This document shows positions 31,625 to 41,085 of a stretch of 64,000 nucleotides of DNA, one piece after another (position 1 is the first letter of the stretch; every line of letters starts with the position of its first letter). The notes below the pieces were generated by a model. The model searched no databases, was not told where the DNA came from, and saw only the letters and a program-made list of their open reading frames with translations. The DNA is taken from the NCBI GenBank assembly GCA_007692455.1, contig RECC01000036.1:1-64000 (forward strand), in the 5' to 3' direction. Origin of the DNA: Alkalibacterium sp. (GTDB lineage Bacteria; Bacillota; Bacilli; Lactobacillales; Carnobacteriaceae_A). The translations under genes were made by a program, and so were the position numbers.

Positions 31625-32668
31625 ATGAAAAAATGGTTAGTCGGAGCAATTGCAGGATCAGGATTATTACTTGCAGGTTGCCAAAGTAGTCCAGAAGTCG
31701 CTTCTACAGAAGCAGGACGTGTGCGTGAAGATGACTTATACGAACGAATGAAAAATGAAACGACTCAGAGTGGTATGACTTTCGGCGAACAGATGCTTCA
31801 GCAAATTCTGCTTGAAGATATTCTGGAAGAGGCTTATGGCGATCAGATTACTGACGAGGACGTTGAAGCTGAGCTTGAAAGAGAAGCGGAACAATATGGT
31901 GGAATTGAAGAATTTGAACAGATGCTTGAAATGCAAGGTATGTCCATGGACGATGTTAGAACCAGTGTCCGTACGTCTCTTCAAGTAAGAGCTGCCATCA
32001 GTGATCACGTTGAGGTAACTGAAGAAGAGATTGAAGAAGCTTATGAAAACTACGCAGTTGATGCGACTGTGGCTCATATTTTGGTTGAAGATTTTGAATT
32101 AGCAGAAGACTTAATTGAAGAGCTTAACGATGGGGCAGATTTCGGTGAGTTAGTAGCTGAGCATACCATTGATACTGGTACGATTGAAACAAATGGAGAA
32201 ATGCCTCTAGAACCTGGACGTTTTGTTCCAGAATTTGAAGAAGCAGCAATGGAACTTGAGGAAGGCGAAATCACTCAGGAACCAGTTGAATCACAGTTTG
32301 GCTACCACATCATTAAAATGGTAGAGATGGGTGAAAAAGGCTCATTAGAAGAAGAACGTGATCAGATTGAAGACATGATTCTAGACAGCTATATGCAGGA
32401 TCAAATGGTTGTTCAGGAAGCTATCGGGGAACTTGTTCGTGATGCGAACGTACAGATAGCTGATGAAGATCTGGCTGGAGCAATGCAGCAGTTCCTGCAA
32501 GAACCAGGTGAACAGCAAATGCCTGGTGGAGAACAGGAAATCGATCAGGATCTTTTAGATGAACTCATGGAAGATGAAGAAGCTATGGAAGAAGAACCGA
32601 CTGATGATGCGGATGAAGATGTAGATTCCGAAGACGTAGATTCTGATGACGAAGCTGAAGACGAATAA
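31625..32668 (+). CDS. prsA: PrsA foldase lipoprotein (parvulin-type PPIase)
   Basis: Lipobox LLAGC; ATVAHILVEDFELAEDLIEELNDGADFGELV; acidic C-terminal tail. Confidence 0.93.
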   Translation: MKKWLVGAIAGSGLLLAGCQSSPEVASTEAGRVREDDLYERMKNETTQSGMTFGEQMLQQILLEDILEEAYGDQITDEDVEAELEREAEQYGGIEEFEQMLEMQGMSMDDVRTSVRTSLQVRAAISDHVEVTEEEIEEAYENYAVDATVAHILVEDFELAEDLIEELNDGADFGELVAEHTIDTGTIETNGEMPLEPGRFVPEFEEAAMELEEGEITQEPVESQFGYHIIKMVEMGEKGSLEEERDQIEDMILDSYMQDQMVVQEAIGELVRDANVQIADEDLAGAMQQFLQEPGEQQMPGGEQEIDQDLLDELMEDEEAMEEEPTDDADEDVDSEDVDSDDEAEDE

Positions 32669-32675
32669 GAAACAA

Positions 32676-32726
32676 ATAAAGAGACCGTCAGCATTGGATT
32701 GTATCCGATGCTGACGGTCTTTTTAT
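32676..32726. terminator. Bidirectional terminator between prsA and ytxH-like gene
   Basis: AGACCGTCAGCAT...ATGCTGACGGTCT with A and T flanks. Confidence 0.9.
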
Positions 32727-33079
32727 TATGGTGTATTGGAAACTGATTGAGCTGTTTCTTCAACTTCTTTTTGAATTTTTTCTGCTTTCTCCTGTATCCG
32801 TCTAAGCCTAGGTTCTGCTTCAATCTGAAAATCAGTGGCAATCTTCTGTACGTCAGTCATGAATTCATCCTGTACAAATTTACTCTCTGCTGTTAACTGA
32901 TTGACAGCATATTTCAGATCATTTACTTTATCGGTAACGTCCTGGACGTGGTAGGTTGTTTCATCGATGTAGGCCTTTAAAACCTCCTGATTTTCCTTAC
33001 CTGATCGAGGAGTGTTGACTAGACCATAGATCCCTCCAAGTACGATGCCTGAAAGACTTCCCAGTAATACATGCTTCAT
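32726..33079 (-). CDS. YtxH domain-containing protein
   Basis: MKHVLLGSLSGIVLGGIYGLVNTPRSGKENQ glycine-rich TM start, coiled coil. Confidence 0.8.
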   Translation of the reverse strand: MKHVLLGSLSGIVLGGIYGLVNTPRSGKENQEVLKAYIDETTYHVQDVTDKVNDLKYAVNQLTAESKFVQDEFMTDVQKIATDFQIEAEPRLRRIQEKAEKIQKEVEETAQSVSNTP

Positions 33080-33081
33080 AT

Positions 33082-33519
33082 TTATTCCTCCTTAGCTAGT
33101 TGATTTTGGATAGCATCGACAATACTGTCGAGTGTGTCATCAGAATACTCATCGGCATGCGTTTCCCAATTCAAGCCGAAACCATCCTGTTCTGAATTGT
33201 AACGGGGGAGCAGGTGGATATGACCGTGAAAGACACTTTGAGAAGCAATTTCTTCGTTATTCATCAAAATGTTCAGACCTTCACATTCAGGGTATGCTGA
33301 CTTTACTGCCCGCGCCAGTTTTGGCACTTTAGAAAAAACAGTAGCAGCTAGTTCATCTGAATAATCAAGCATATTTCTGACATGCTCTTTAGAAATAACT
33401 AATGTATGTCCTTTTGTTACTTGAGAAATGTCAAGAATTGCAATGATATCCTCATCTTCATAAACTTTGCGGGCTGGAATTTCCCCATCAATAATTTTAC
33501 AGAAAATACACTCACTCAT
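33082..33519 (-). CDS. hit: HIT family hydrolase
   Basis: CIFCKIIDGEIPARKVYED; histidine triad GHIHLLPR. Confidence 0.95.
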   Translation of the reverse strand: MSECIFCKIIDGEIPARKVYEDEDIIAILDISQVTKGHTLVISKEHVRNMLDYSDELAATVFSKVPKLARAVKSAYPECEGLNILMNNEEIASQSVFHGHIHLLPRYNSEQDGFGLNWETHADEYSDDTLDSIVDAIQNQLAKEE

Positions 33520-33660
33520 TTTATCCCTCTTTTCGTAATTACTATAGTATTAGTTTATCATATTTAGTATAGTTTTAATAAAAAGAAGCAACGATAGCAA
33601 AATTCACCGCCTTTACTGTGTTAAAATGTAACTATTAGTCAATGAAAGGAATATAATTAT

Positions 33661-34395
33661 ATGAGTTTAAACGTTCAATCCTTGACTGGGGGATATACAC
33701 GCATTCCAGTACTGAAAAACATTTCATTTAATATTAATGACGGGGAACTGATAGGCCTCATCGGCTTAAACGGAGCCGGTAAAAGCACCACTATTAAGCA
33801 CATAATGGGACTTCTGAATCCTTTCGAAGGAACTATAGAAATTGATGGGCTGACAATCAGTGAGCAGCCAGAAGAATACCGGAGAAAAATCGGATTCATT
33901 CCGGAAACACCCTTGCTGTATGAAGAGCTTACTTTAAAAGAACACATTGAGATGACTATTATGGCATATGACTTGGATTCGTCCATTGCCTGGTCTAAAG
34001 CGAATGAACTCCTGAAAATGTTCAGATTAACAGATAGGCTAGACTGGTTTCCGACTGACTTTTCCAAAGGTATGAAGCAAAAAGTCATGATAGTAAGTGC
34101 CTTTATTATTGATCCGTCTCTTTTTATAATCGATGAACCTTTTCTAGGACTCGATCCACTTGCTATACGGGATTTAATTGGATTAATGGAAGAGAGAAAA
34201 GATGATGGCGCTTCTTTGCTGATGTCTACCCACGTTTTGGCCAACGCTGAACGTATCTGCGACCGTTTTATTGTAATGCATGAAGGTCAGATTTTTGCTG
34301 TAGGGACACTGAGTGATTTAAGAGAGCATTTTAAAATGCCGAAAGCCAGTCTGGAAGAAATGTACAGTCAGCTAGCTGATAAGGAAGGTTTTTAG
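33661..34395 (+). CDS. ecsA: ABC transporter ATP-binding protein EcsA
   Basis: GLNGAGKSTTIKHIMG Walker A; FSKGMKQKVMI signature; synteny with ecsB and hit. Confidence 0.93.
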   Translation: MSLNVQSLTGGYTRIPVLKNISFNINDGELIGLIGLNGAGKSTTIKHIMGLLNPFEGTIEIDGLTISEQPEEYRRKIGFIPETPLLYEELTLKEHIEMTIMAYDLDSSIAWSKANELLKMFRLTDRLDWFPTDFSKGMKQKVMIVSAFIIDPSLFIIDEPFLGLDPLAIRDLIGLMEERKDDGASLLMSTHVLANAERICDRFIVMHEGQIFAVGTLSDLREHFKMPKASLEEMYSQLADKEGF

Positions 34396-35595
34396 ATGAT
34401 AGTCAGTGAATTATTTAAAAAGAGAACAGGCTATTACTATAGACAGCTGGGAAAATATTTGAAATACGTGTTTAATGATCATTTTGTCATTGCTCTACTT
34501 ATATTACTGGGAGCAGTAGGTTTTACGTATTCGAATTATCTGGAAACAGTTGAACCGGATGCTCTCCTGCCAAGACTGATTTTATTCGCTTTTATCATTA
34601 TTGTCATTAAAACGGGTGGAATTCGTACATTGATTCAACCGGCTGACGGCATCTATTTGCTGCCTCTGGAGAAAAAAATTGGACCGGTCATGCGGAAAAA
34701 TCTAATTTACAGTCTGATATTTTCAATTTTTTCTGCTTTTCTAATGGCATTCTTGACTGCACCGCTAGTATTGGTACTTAACCAGTCTGAAGAGCAGGCC
34801 AGCGTGATATGGATAGCAACGGTTCTGATTGCCAAAACAGCAGATACCCTGTTATCGTATTACAGTTTTAAGTTGAATAAGGCTGAAAAAGAAAACAAAG
34901 TACGCTTGATGACAAATTCAGCACTTTTTTCGATAGTATTTATGACCTTATTTTATTCGCTCCTTATCGGATTTTTACTAAGTCTGGCTTTGATGTTCCT
35001 TTTAGGTATGTATATTTTAGATTCAGATAAAAAAACTATTTGGAATTGGGAGCGCCTGATTGATAGTGAACAGAAAAGAGTACAGGCAATCTATAAAATA
35101 ATCAATTTATTTGTAGAGACACCTTATGGAAATAATAAAGTTAAGCGAATGAAGCCCCTGGATGCCTTCATCAATTTATTTGATAGAAGAACCGACTTAC
35201 ACAGCTATTATATTTCGCGTGTATTTTTCCGTCAAACCTCATTCAGTGGCCTCTATATAAGGTTGACAGTTATAGGTGCAGTTATACTTGCCCTTAATTC
35301 TTCAACTTGGCTTTCAGTCTTAATCAGCCTCTTGTTTATGTATCTTATTGGGTTTCAGTTACTTCCCTTAAAACAACTTTTAGATAAAACTGTCTATTTT
35401 AAATTGTATCCAGTCAAAGATACTGATAAAATAAAAGCCATCCAAAAACTTATTTCGAAAGTGCTGCTCATAACGGCTATATTGTTTTCTTTAGCGTCTT
35501 ACTCCGGGGGGATGGACTCTATTATTGTATTAGCAGCAAACCTTCTGTTTGTTTATGGATTTGTCAGGTTTTATATTCCTAAGCGATTAGGATAA
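34396..35595 (+). CDS. ecsB: ABC transporter permease EcsB
   Basis: Multi-TM protein directly downstream of ecsA. Confidence 0.9.
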   Translation: MIVSELFKKRTGYYYRQLGKYLKYVFNDHFVIALLILLGAVGFTYSNYLETVEPDALLPRLILFAFIIIVIKTGGIRTLIQPADGIYLLPLEKKIGPVMRKNLIYSLIFSIFSAFLMAFLTAPLVLVLNQSEEQASVIWIATVLIAKTADTLLSYYSFKLNKAEKENKVRLMTNSALFSIVFMTLFYSLLIGFLLSLALMFLLGMYILDSDKKTIWNWERLIDSEQKRVQAIYKIINLFVETPYGNNKVKRMKPLDAFINLFDRRTDLHSYYISRVFFRQTSFSGLYIRLTVIGAVILALNSSTWLSVLISLLFMYLIGFQLLPLKQLLDKTVYFKLYPVKDTDKIKAIQKLISKVLLITAILFSLASYSGGMDSIIVLAANLLFVYGFVRFYIPKRLG

Positions 35596-35614
35596 CTTAA
35601 AAGGGGAGATTTAT

Positions 35615-36478
35615 ATGAAAGTAATCTGGAACAGTGAGATAGTTGATCGAAGTGAAGTGACCATCGATCCTGAAGATAGAGGATACCAGTTCGGTGATGG
35701 CATATATGAAGTCATCCGAGCGTACAACAAAGAATTCTTCTGCCTTGATGAACACCTTGACCGGTTCTTTTCAAGTGCCGAAAAAATAGAGATGCATGTA
35801 CCTTATACTAAAAATGAACTGAAACACCTTGCCAATCGCCTGTTAAGTGAAACGGGAGTGAATACCGGCAATTTGTACCTGCAGCTGACACGAGGCGTTG
35901 CGTCTCCACGCAACCATATGTATCCTGACGCGAGCGTCTTACCGATGCTGACAGGAACATTTACTGAAACTGAGCGTGATCAGCAGATGCTTGATAAAGG
36001 GATACATACTATAGTAACTGAAGACATCAGATGGCTAAAGTGTGATATTAAAATGATTTCTCTGCTCGGAAATATTATGGTTAAACATGAAGCGCACAAG
36101 AAAAATGCTTATGAGGCAATACTCCATAGAGACGGTATAGTAACCGAATGCTCTGCCGCAAATGTCGCTATCGTTAAAAACGGTGTAATTCATACTCACC
36201 CTGACGGCAATCTTATTTTGCCGGGCATTACTAAGCTTGTGTGGAAACGCTGTGCCGAGCGTCTAGGCATACCTGTGGTAGAAGAACCTTTTTCTCTCGA
36301 TGAACTGTATAATGCAGATGAAATTTTCTGTTCCAGCACGACAATGGAAGTCATGCCGGTTAAAAAACTCGATAACAAAGTGTTTTTCAGTGAAACTGCA
36401 GGAAGTGTGACGCGAAAACTGCAGGAAGCCTATAAGGCTGAAATAGAACAATGTTGCGGAAAACTGCCTGTTCACTAA
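35615..36478 (+). CDS. dat: D-amino acid aminotransferase
   Basis: DPEDRGYQFGDGIYEVIRAYN; class IV aminotransferase signature. Confidence 0.93.
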   Translation: MKVIWNSEIVDRSEVTIDPEDRGYQFGDGIYEVIRAYNKEFFCLDEHLDRFFSSAEKIEMHVPYTKNELKHLANRLLSETGVNTGNLYLQLTRGVASPRNHMYPDASVLPMLTGTFTETERDQQMLDKGIHTIVTEDIRWLKCDIKMISLLGNIMVKHEAHKKNAYEAILHRDGIVTECSAANVAIVKNGVIHTHPDGNLILPGITKLVWKRCAERLGIPVVEEPFSLDELYNADEIFCSSTTMEVMPVKKLDNKVFFSETAGSVTRKLQEAYKAEIEQCCGKLPVH

Positions 36479-36497
36479 AAAAAGAACAGGCACTCTC

Positions 36498-36526
36498 TTG
36501 ACGAGCTCCTCTTTTATTTCTACAAT
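36498..36526 (+). promoter_or_regulatory. Candidate promoter for ytmP-trmB
   Basis: TTGACG -17 nt- TACAAT. Confidence 0.65.
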
Positions 36527-36590
36527 AGAAGTTGAGTAACTACCTGTACTGTTAAAAAATTAAGTCTATGTATACAAAGGATGGAATATA

Positions 36591-37376
36591 ATGGAGCTAG
36601 AGAGAGAAACGGGGTGGGAATTGCATCCTATTGGTGGAGATACTGGACATGCTTATATGGGCACCAAAAACGAGGAACGTTTATTTTTAAAACGCAATTC
36701 CTCTCCATTTCTAGCAGCTCTGTCTCTAGAAGGTATTTCGCCAAAACTGGTATGGACCAAGAGAATTGGAAACGGGGATGTACTGACTGCTCAAGAATGG
36801 TGCAGTGGAAGAACGTTACACAGAAGTGAAATGTCTTCAGTCAATGTCCAAAGAATTATTGATAAAGTCCATCAGTCTGAGAGTCTGAAACGGATGCTGC
36901 ATCGATTAGGGGGAAAGGTCTTTTCACCATCTGATTTCTATTTTGAGTGTCTTTATGATATGGCTCCAGAATTGGCAGCTCATCCTTTAATCCAGCAGGC
37001 TTTTTCATTTCTAGACCGATATATGCCTGAAGATGCTCCGCTTGAAAACAAAGTGGTCTGTCATGGGGATGTTTCTCACAAGAATTTCCTGTTGTCCAAT
37101 GAAGAGCATCTTTTTTTAGTGGACTGGGATTCAGCCCTTCTGGCCGACCCGTTTGCAGATTTAGGTCAGCTGCTGGTAAGATATTTTGAAGTGGCGGAAT
37201 GGGATAATTGGATTCACGCCAATTATGGTACATTTTCAGATTCAGTTCATGACAAACTGTTTTGGTACAGCGTTGTGAATAGTGTACTCGATATAAAGTC
37301 CAATCATAAAAAACAGGACTTTATTCGTATGAATCATAATTTATTGAAATTAAACGGAGTTTTATCTTTTGTATGA
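36591..37376 (+). CDS. Phosphotransferase family protein (YtmP-like)
   Basis: VVCHGDVSHKNFLLSNEEHLFLVDWDSALLADPFADLGQL; upstream of trmB. Confidence 0.9.
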   Translation: MELERETGWELHPIGGDTGHAYMGTKNEERLFLKRNSSPFLAALSLEGISPKLVWTKRIGNGDVLTAQEWCSGRTLHRSEMSSVNVQRIIDKVHQSESLKRMLHRLGGKVFSPSDFYFECLYDMAPELAAHPLIQQAFSFLDRYMPEDAPLENKVVCHGDVSHKNFLLSNEEHLFLVDWDSALLADPFADLGQLLVRYFEVAEWDNWIHANYGTFSDSVHDKLFWYSVVNSVLDIKSNHKKQDFIRMNHNLLKLNGVLSFV

Positions 37377-37419
37377 TAAGACGAGCTGAATGTGTCCGTT
37401 CTATTGTGAGGAGAATTTG

Positions 37420-38055
37420 ATGAGATTAAGGCATAAACCTTATGCAGAAGAAAAGTTAAAAGAACACAGTCAGTATGTAGTGTGGGAACCGGAAACCGTC
37501 AAAGGCAACTGGTCAAGTCGCTTTGATAAAGATCAGCCCCTGCATATTGAAATAGGCTGCGGGAAAGGCCGTTTTATTATAGAAATGGCCAAACTTCATC
37601 CGGAAATCAATTTCGTAGGAATCGAACTACAGACGAGTGTCATTGTATCTGCGTTAGACAAGCAGATAGAAGCTGATTTACCAAACGTACAGCTTGTTCA
37701 GGTTAATGCAAAAGATCTGACAGATGTGTTTGATAAAGGCGAGGTTGACCGTATCTATTTGACTTTCTCAGACCCTTGGCCAAAAAACCGTCACGAAAAG
37801 AGACGTTTGACTTATAAAACATTCTTATCAGTCTATAAGACTATTTTAAATTCAAAAGGCGCTTTACATTTTAAAACTGATAACCAGCCTTTGTTTGAAT
37901 ATTCCCTAGTCAGTTTTTCTAAATTTCCAGCTATTCTAGAAGAGGTTTATCTGGATCTTCATAACAGTGATGTTGATGAAAATGTCATGACAGAATATGA
38001 AGAAAAATTTTCTAAAAAGGGAAACAGAATATATAAAGCAATAGTCAAATTTTAA
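37420..38055 (+). CDS. trmB: tRNA (guanosine(46)-N7)-methyltransferase
   Basis: IEIGCGKGRFI; SDPWPKNRHEKRRL; start chosen after GAGGAG. Confidence 0.96.
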   Translation: MRLRHKPYAEEKLKEHSQYVVWEPETVKGNWSSRFDKDQPLHIEIGCGKGRFIIEMAKLHPEINFVGIELQTSVIVSALDKQIEADLPNVQLVQVNAKDLTDVFDKGEVDRIYLTFSDPWPKNRHEKRRLTYKTFLSVYKTILNSKGALHFKTDNQPLFEYSLVSFSKFPAILEEVYLDLHNSDVDENVMTEYEEKFSKKGNRIYKAIVKF

Positions 38056-38114
38056 AAAAACAGTCTTCTTTCCCGCCATCCAATTGTGGTGGTGAAAGAA
38101 GACTGTTTTTAACT
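38054..38114. terminator. Bidirectional terminator between trmB and PepSY-like gene
   Basis: AAACAGTCTTCTTTC...GAAAGAAGACTGTTT with A and T flanks. Confidence 0.88.
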
Positions 38115-38116
38115 TG

Positions 38117-38470
38117 TTAAACCTTGTATAAATCAATAAGACTGCCAGTATAGGCATCCACAATGAATTCGTACTGAATGAGTTTGTTTTCCTCAAAACG
38201 GGATATTCCGCCGTAATAGACATCTGTTTCATAGGCATATTTTTTCCATGGAACCTTGGTCAGTTCTATCCACGAGCCATCTATCGGTCCTTCTTTGAGG
38301 AATTCTTTTTTTATTTTTTTCAGCAAATCGTCTGCTTTCAGCGATTTTTTACCGGAAACGAATGAGAATGCTACTGCGCCTAATAAAAATGAGAGCAGCA
38401 GTGACCCTCCTAGAATACTCCACTCTGTCGAAGAGAATTGGTTACCTAATCGGCTTTTTTTCTTGAACAT
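38117..38470 (-). CDS. Membrane-anchored PepSY-like protein
   Basis: N-terminal TM; C-terminal YEFIVDAYTGSLIDLYKV resembles PepSY; position next to pepA as for B. subtilis ytzB. Confidence 0.65.
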   Translation of the reverse strand: MFKKKSRLGNQFSSTEWSILGGSLLLSFLLGAVAFSFVSGKKSLKADDLLKKIKKEFLKEGPIDGSWIELTKVPWKKYAYETDVYYGGISRFEENKLIQYEFIVDAYTGSLIDLYKV

Positions 38471-38663
38471 TATTTTCTGCCTCCTATCCTGTAATCATCT
38501 TGCTATCGTATTCATTTTAGCATAGATGTCTGACAAGTGTAACAGAAACAAATCAGTTTAGCTTAAATAAAGAGTGCTTTTTGTGTATAATAATAAGGTA
38601 TAGCATGAGAAAGAACAATAATATTTATAGGAGGATAGCGTTAGTCTGACTAACGGTTTATAT

Positions 38664-39734
38664 ATGACTGATGAGACATTTGAATTAATCAAGAAGACAA
38701 CAGAATTACAGGGAACGAGCGGCTTTGAACATAATGTAAGAGACTTCATGAGAGAAGAAATGGATGGTCTGGTGGATTCAATCGAAATGGATGGTCTGGG
38801 AGGCATATTCGGGATTAAGCAGGCAGCAGACAAGAATGCCCCTGTACTCATGATTGCGGCTCATATGGATGAAGTGGGCTTCATGGTGTCTTCCATTACC
38901 AAGAAAGGCCTTATCAAAGTACTGCCAATGGGCGGCTGGAATCCCTATGTTGTTTCAGCGCAGCGTTTTACGCTTCAGACGAAAAAAGGAAACTACCCAT
39001 TGATTTCTTCTTCGATTCCGCCCCACCTGCTGAAAGGTCAGAAGAAAGAGACCTTATCGGTTGACAGTATTCTCTTCGATGGTGGTTTTGAATCTAAGGA
39101 AGAAGCGGAAGAATATGGTGTCAGACCTGGAGATGCGATTGTACCGGCTGTTGAAACGATACAGATGGCGAACAAGAAAACCATTGCCGGCAAGGCATGG
39201 GATAATCGTTATGGGGTGACACTGGTACTGGAATTATTAAAAAAACTTGAAAACGAAACACTGCCCTTCACATTGATAGCCGGAGCAAATGTTCAGGAAG
39301 AAGTCGGTCTGAGAGGAACTAAGGGTGCTGTACGCAAGTTCAACCCAGATGCCTTTATTGCTGTAGACTGTTCACCTGCAAACGACTTGAATGGCGATAA
39401 GGAAGCATTTGGACGCTTGGGTGATGGGTTCCTTCTGAGAATTCAAGATCCGGGCATGATTTTATCCAAGGAAATGAAGGATTATTTGATTGACACAGCA
39501 GAAACGCATGACATTCCCTATCAGTATTTTGTTTCAAAAGGTGGGACAGATGCCGTAGCAGCGCATCAGCTAAATGAGGGTATTCCAAGTGCGGTCATTG
39601 GTGTTCCGGCACGCTATATTCACACTCACCAGTCATTGTTCAGAATCGATGATTATGAAGCTGCCAGAGAAATGGTTTACCAGGTTGTTCAATCCTTTGA
39701 CCAGTCCGTATTGGACACACTTAAGAAATTTTAA
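38664..39734 (+). CDS. pepA: M42 family glutamyl aminopeptidase
   Basis: TELQGTSGFEHNVRDFM; AAHMDEVGFMV; GGTDAVAAHQLNEGIPSAVIGVPARYIHT. Confidence 0.94.
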   Translation: MTDETFELIKKTTELQGTSGFEHNVRDFMREEMDGLVDSIEMDGLGGIFGIKQAADKNAPVLMIAAHMDEVGFMVSSITKKGLIKVLPMGGWNPYVVSAQRFTLQTKKGNYPLISSSIPPHLLKGQKKETLSVDSILFDGGFESKEEAEEYGVRPGDAIVPAVETIQMANKKTIAGKAWDNRYGVTLVLELLKKLENETLPFTLIAGANVQEEVGLRGTKGAVRKFNPDAFIAVDCSPANDLNGDKEAFGRLGDGFLLRIQDPGMILSKEMKDYLIDTAETHDIPYQYFVSKGGTDAVAAHQLNEGIPSAVIGVPARYIHTHQSLFRIDDYEAAREMVYQVVQSFDQSVLDTLKKF

Positions 39735-39759
39735 ATCAGTTGATAAGAGGAGAAATAAT

Positions 39760-40365
39760 ATGTTTATAAGCACGTACAATAATAAAGGATTAAATGATGT
39801 TTTGATGATAATGTTCAAGAAAGCTGATTCGTCTGATCAGTTGATGGAAAAAAAGGGAGACGTCACTGTAATAAAAGAGAAGTCCACTGGGGAAGTTGTG
39901 GGTATAAATCTGTTCAATGCCTCGACTTACCTGAAGGAGCTGACGGACGGTCCCCAGATTTTATCGGAAGCAGACAGAGGGGCGCTTAATCAGCTACTTA
40001 AAGAGCATCAGTTTGATGTGGAGCTTAAGAATCAGGGCGGCTCAAAATTCGTAGTTGGTTTTGTCAAATCCTGTGAACCAGTTGAAGGGTCTGATCACTT
40101 AAATTTGACCCAGACTGAAGTAGAGGATGGAAAAACTCTACAGATTGTCTGTGGAGCAGGCAATATAGCTGAAGGCCAGAAAGTAGTCGTAGCAAAAACA
40201 GGTGCTGTATTACCTGATGGTTTGGTTATCTGGCCTGGTGAATTAAAGGGAGTTAAAAGTGAAGGAATGATTTGTTCCGCTAGAGAATTAGGTCTTCCTC
40301 AGGAAAAGGCTGGAATAATGGTCCTTTCTGATGAAGTAGAAACAGGATCAGCTTATAAATTTTAA
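39760..40365 (+). CDS. ytpR: YtpR family tRNA-binding domain protein
   Basis: SGDHLNLTQTEVEDGKTLQIVCGAGNIAEGQKVVVAKTGAVLPDG-like EMAP/tRNA-binding fold; start ATG after AGAGGAG. Confidence 0.9.
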   Translation: MFISTYNNKGLNDVLMIMFKKADSSDQLMEKKGDVTVIKEKSTGEVVGINLFNASTYLKELTDGPQILSEADRGALNQLLKEHQFDVELKNQGGSKFVVGFVKSCEPVEGSDHLNLTQTEVEDGKTLQIVCGAGNIAEGQKVVVAKTGAVLPDGLVIWPGELKGVKSEGMICSARELGLPQEKAGIMVLSDEVETGSAYKF

Positions 40366-40408
40366 TGAATACATGGTTGAATCTTCAACAAAGTGAAGGA
40401 GGGTGAAT

Positions 40409-40987
40409 ATGGCTTCTAAGTACACGGATTTCTTTGACTCTTCAAGGAGTACAAAACCTAAAAGAGAAGGTAAATTGGAAACACCAGAATTCGAGTCACC
40501 TAAATTCGAGGACCGCTATGCCTTGCCTGAAGATATAAAAAGAAAAGAAGATATAAAAAAGGAATTCAAAAATTATCTGACACATAAAGAAGAAAGCTTT
40601 AATAGAGGTTATGTAGCCCCTCCTTTCGAAGCGAGTAAAGTGCCTTCGCCCTATCATGGGTTCAAAAAGCCCAAAGCTAGAGGTAAAAAAGTTATTGACT
40701 ACAGTAAGCTGAAGAATGACATGGCTAAACAGCCCAGTGACTTTATTATTCTTGAGACTTTTTCCACACCGGAGCTGGAAACAATATGGACACATCAGTC
40801 CGAAAGTTGCAAGCCTCAACCTGATAAAAAGCTGAAGAGCAGCAGTAAATCCTTTAAACGTCCGACAAGAGAGAAGGCAAGCCGTTCCCATGGCCTGCAC
40901 CGTACACTGGAGTCAATTATGGACGAAGAACAGAGTGGAAATAATAATTCTAAAAGAAATGTTCCAGGGTATTTTAATAATAAGTGA
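40409..40987 (+). CDS. Hypothetical protein, possible stand-alone SftA N-terminal region
   Basis: Strong RBS (GAAGGAGGGTGA); lies between ytpR and murC, the sftA position in Bacillus; FFDSSRSTKPKR and APPFEASKVPSPYHGF stretches; no FtsK motor in the ORF. Confidence 0.6.
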   Translation: MASKYTDFFDSSRSTKPKREGKLETPEFESPKFEDRYALPEDIKRKEDIKKEFKNYLTHKEESFNRGYVAPPFEASKVPSPYHGFKKPKARGKKVIDYSKLKNDMAKQPSDFIILETFSTPELETIWTHQSESCKPQPDKKLKSSSKSFKRPTREKASRSHGLHRTLESIMDEEQSGNNNSKRNVPGYFNNK

Positions 40988-41085
40988 GGATTATCATAAT
41001 AGACTAGCTTTTTTTAATGATTTCACTTATAGTATATAACGATGCAAAATTAACCGATGTACACAAACTGGAGGATTTTTAACGT

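Noticed and set aside
32545-32841. 98-aa minus-strand ORF with serine-rich tail
   Set aside because: Antisense of the PrsA acidic tail and terminator; overlaps ytxH-like gene in another frame.
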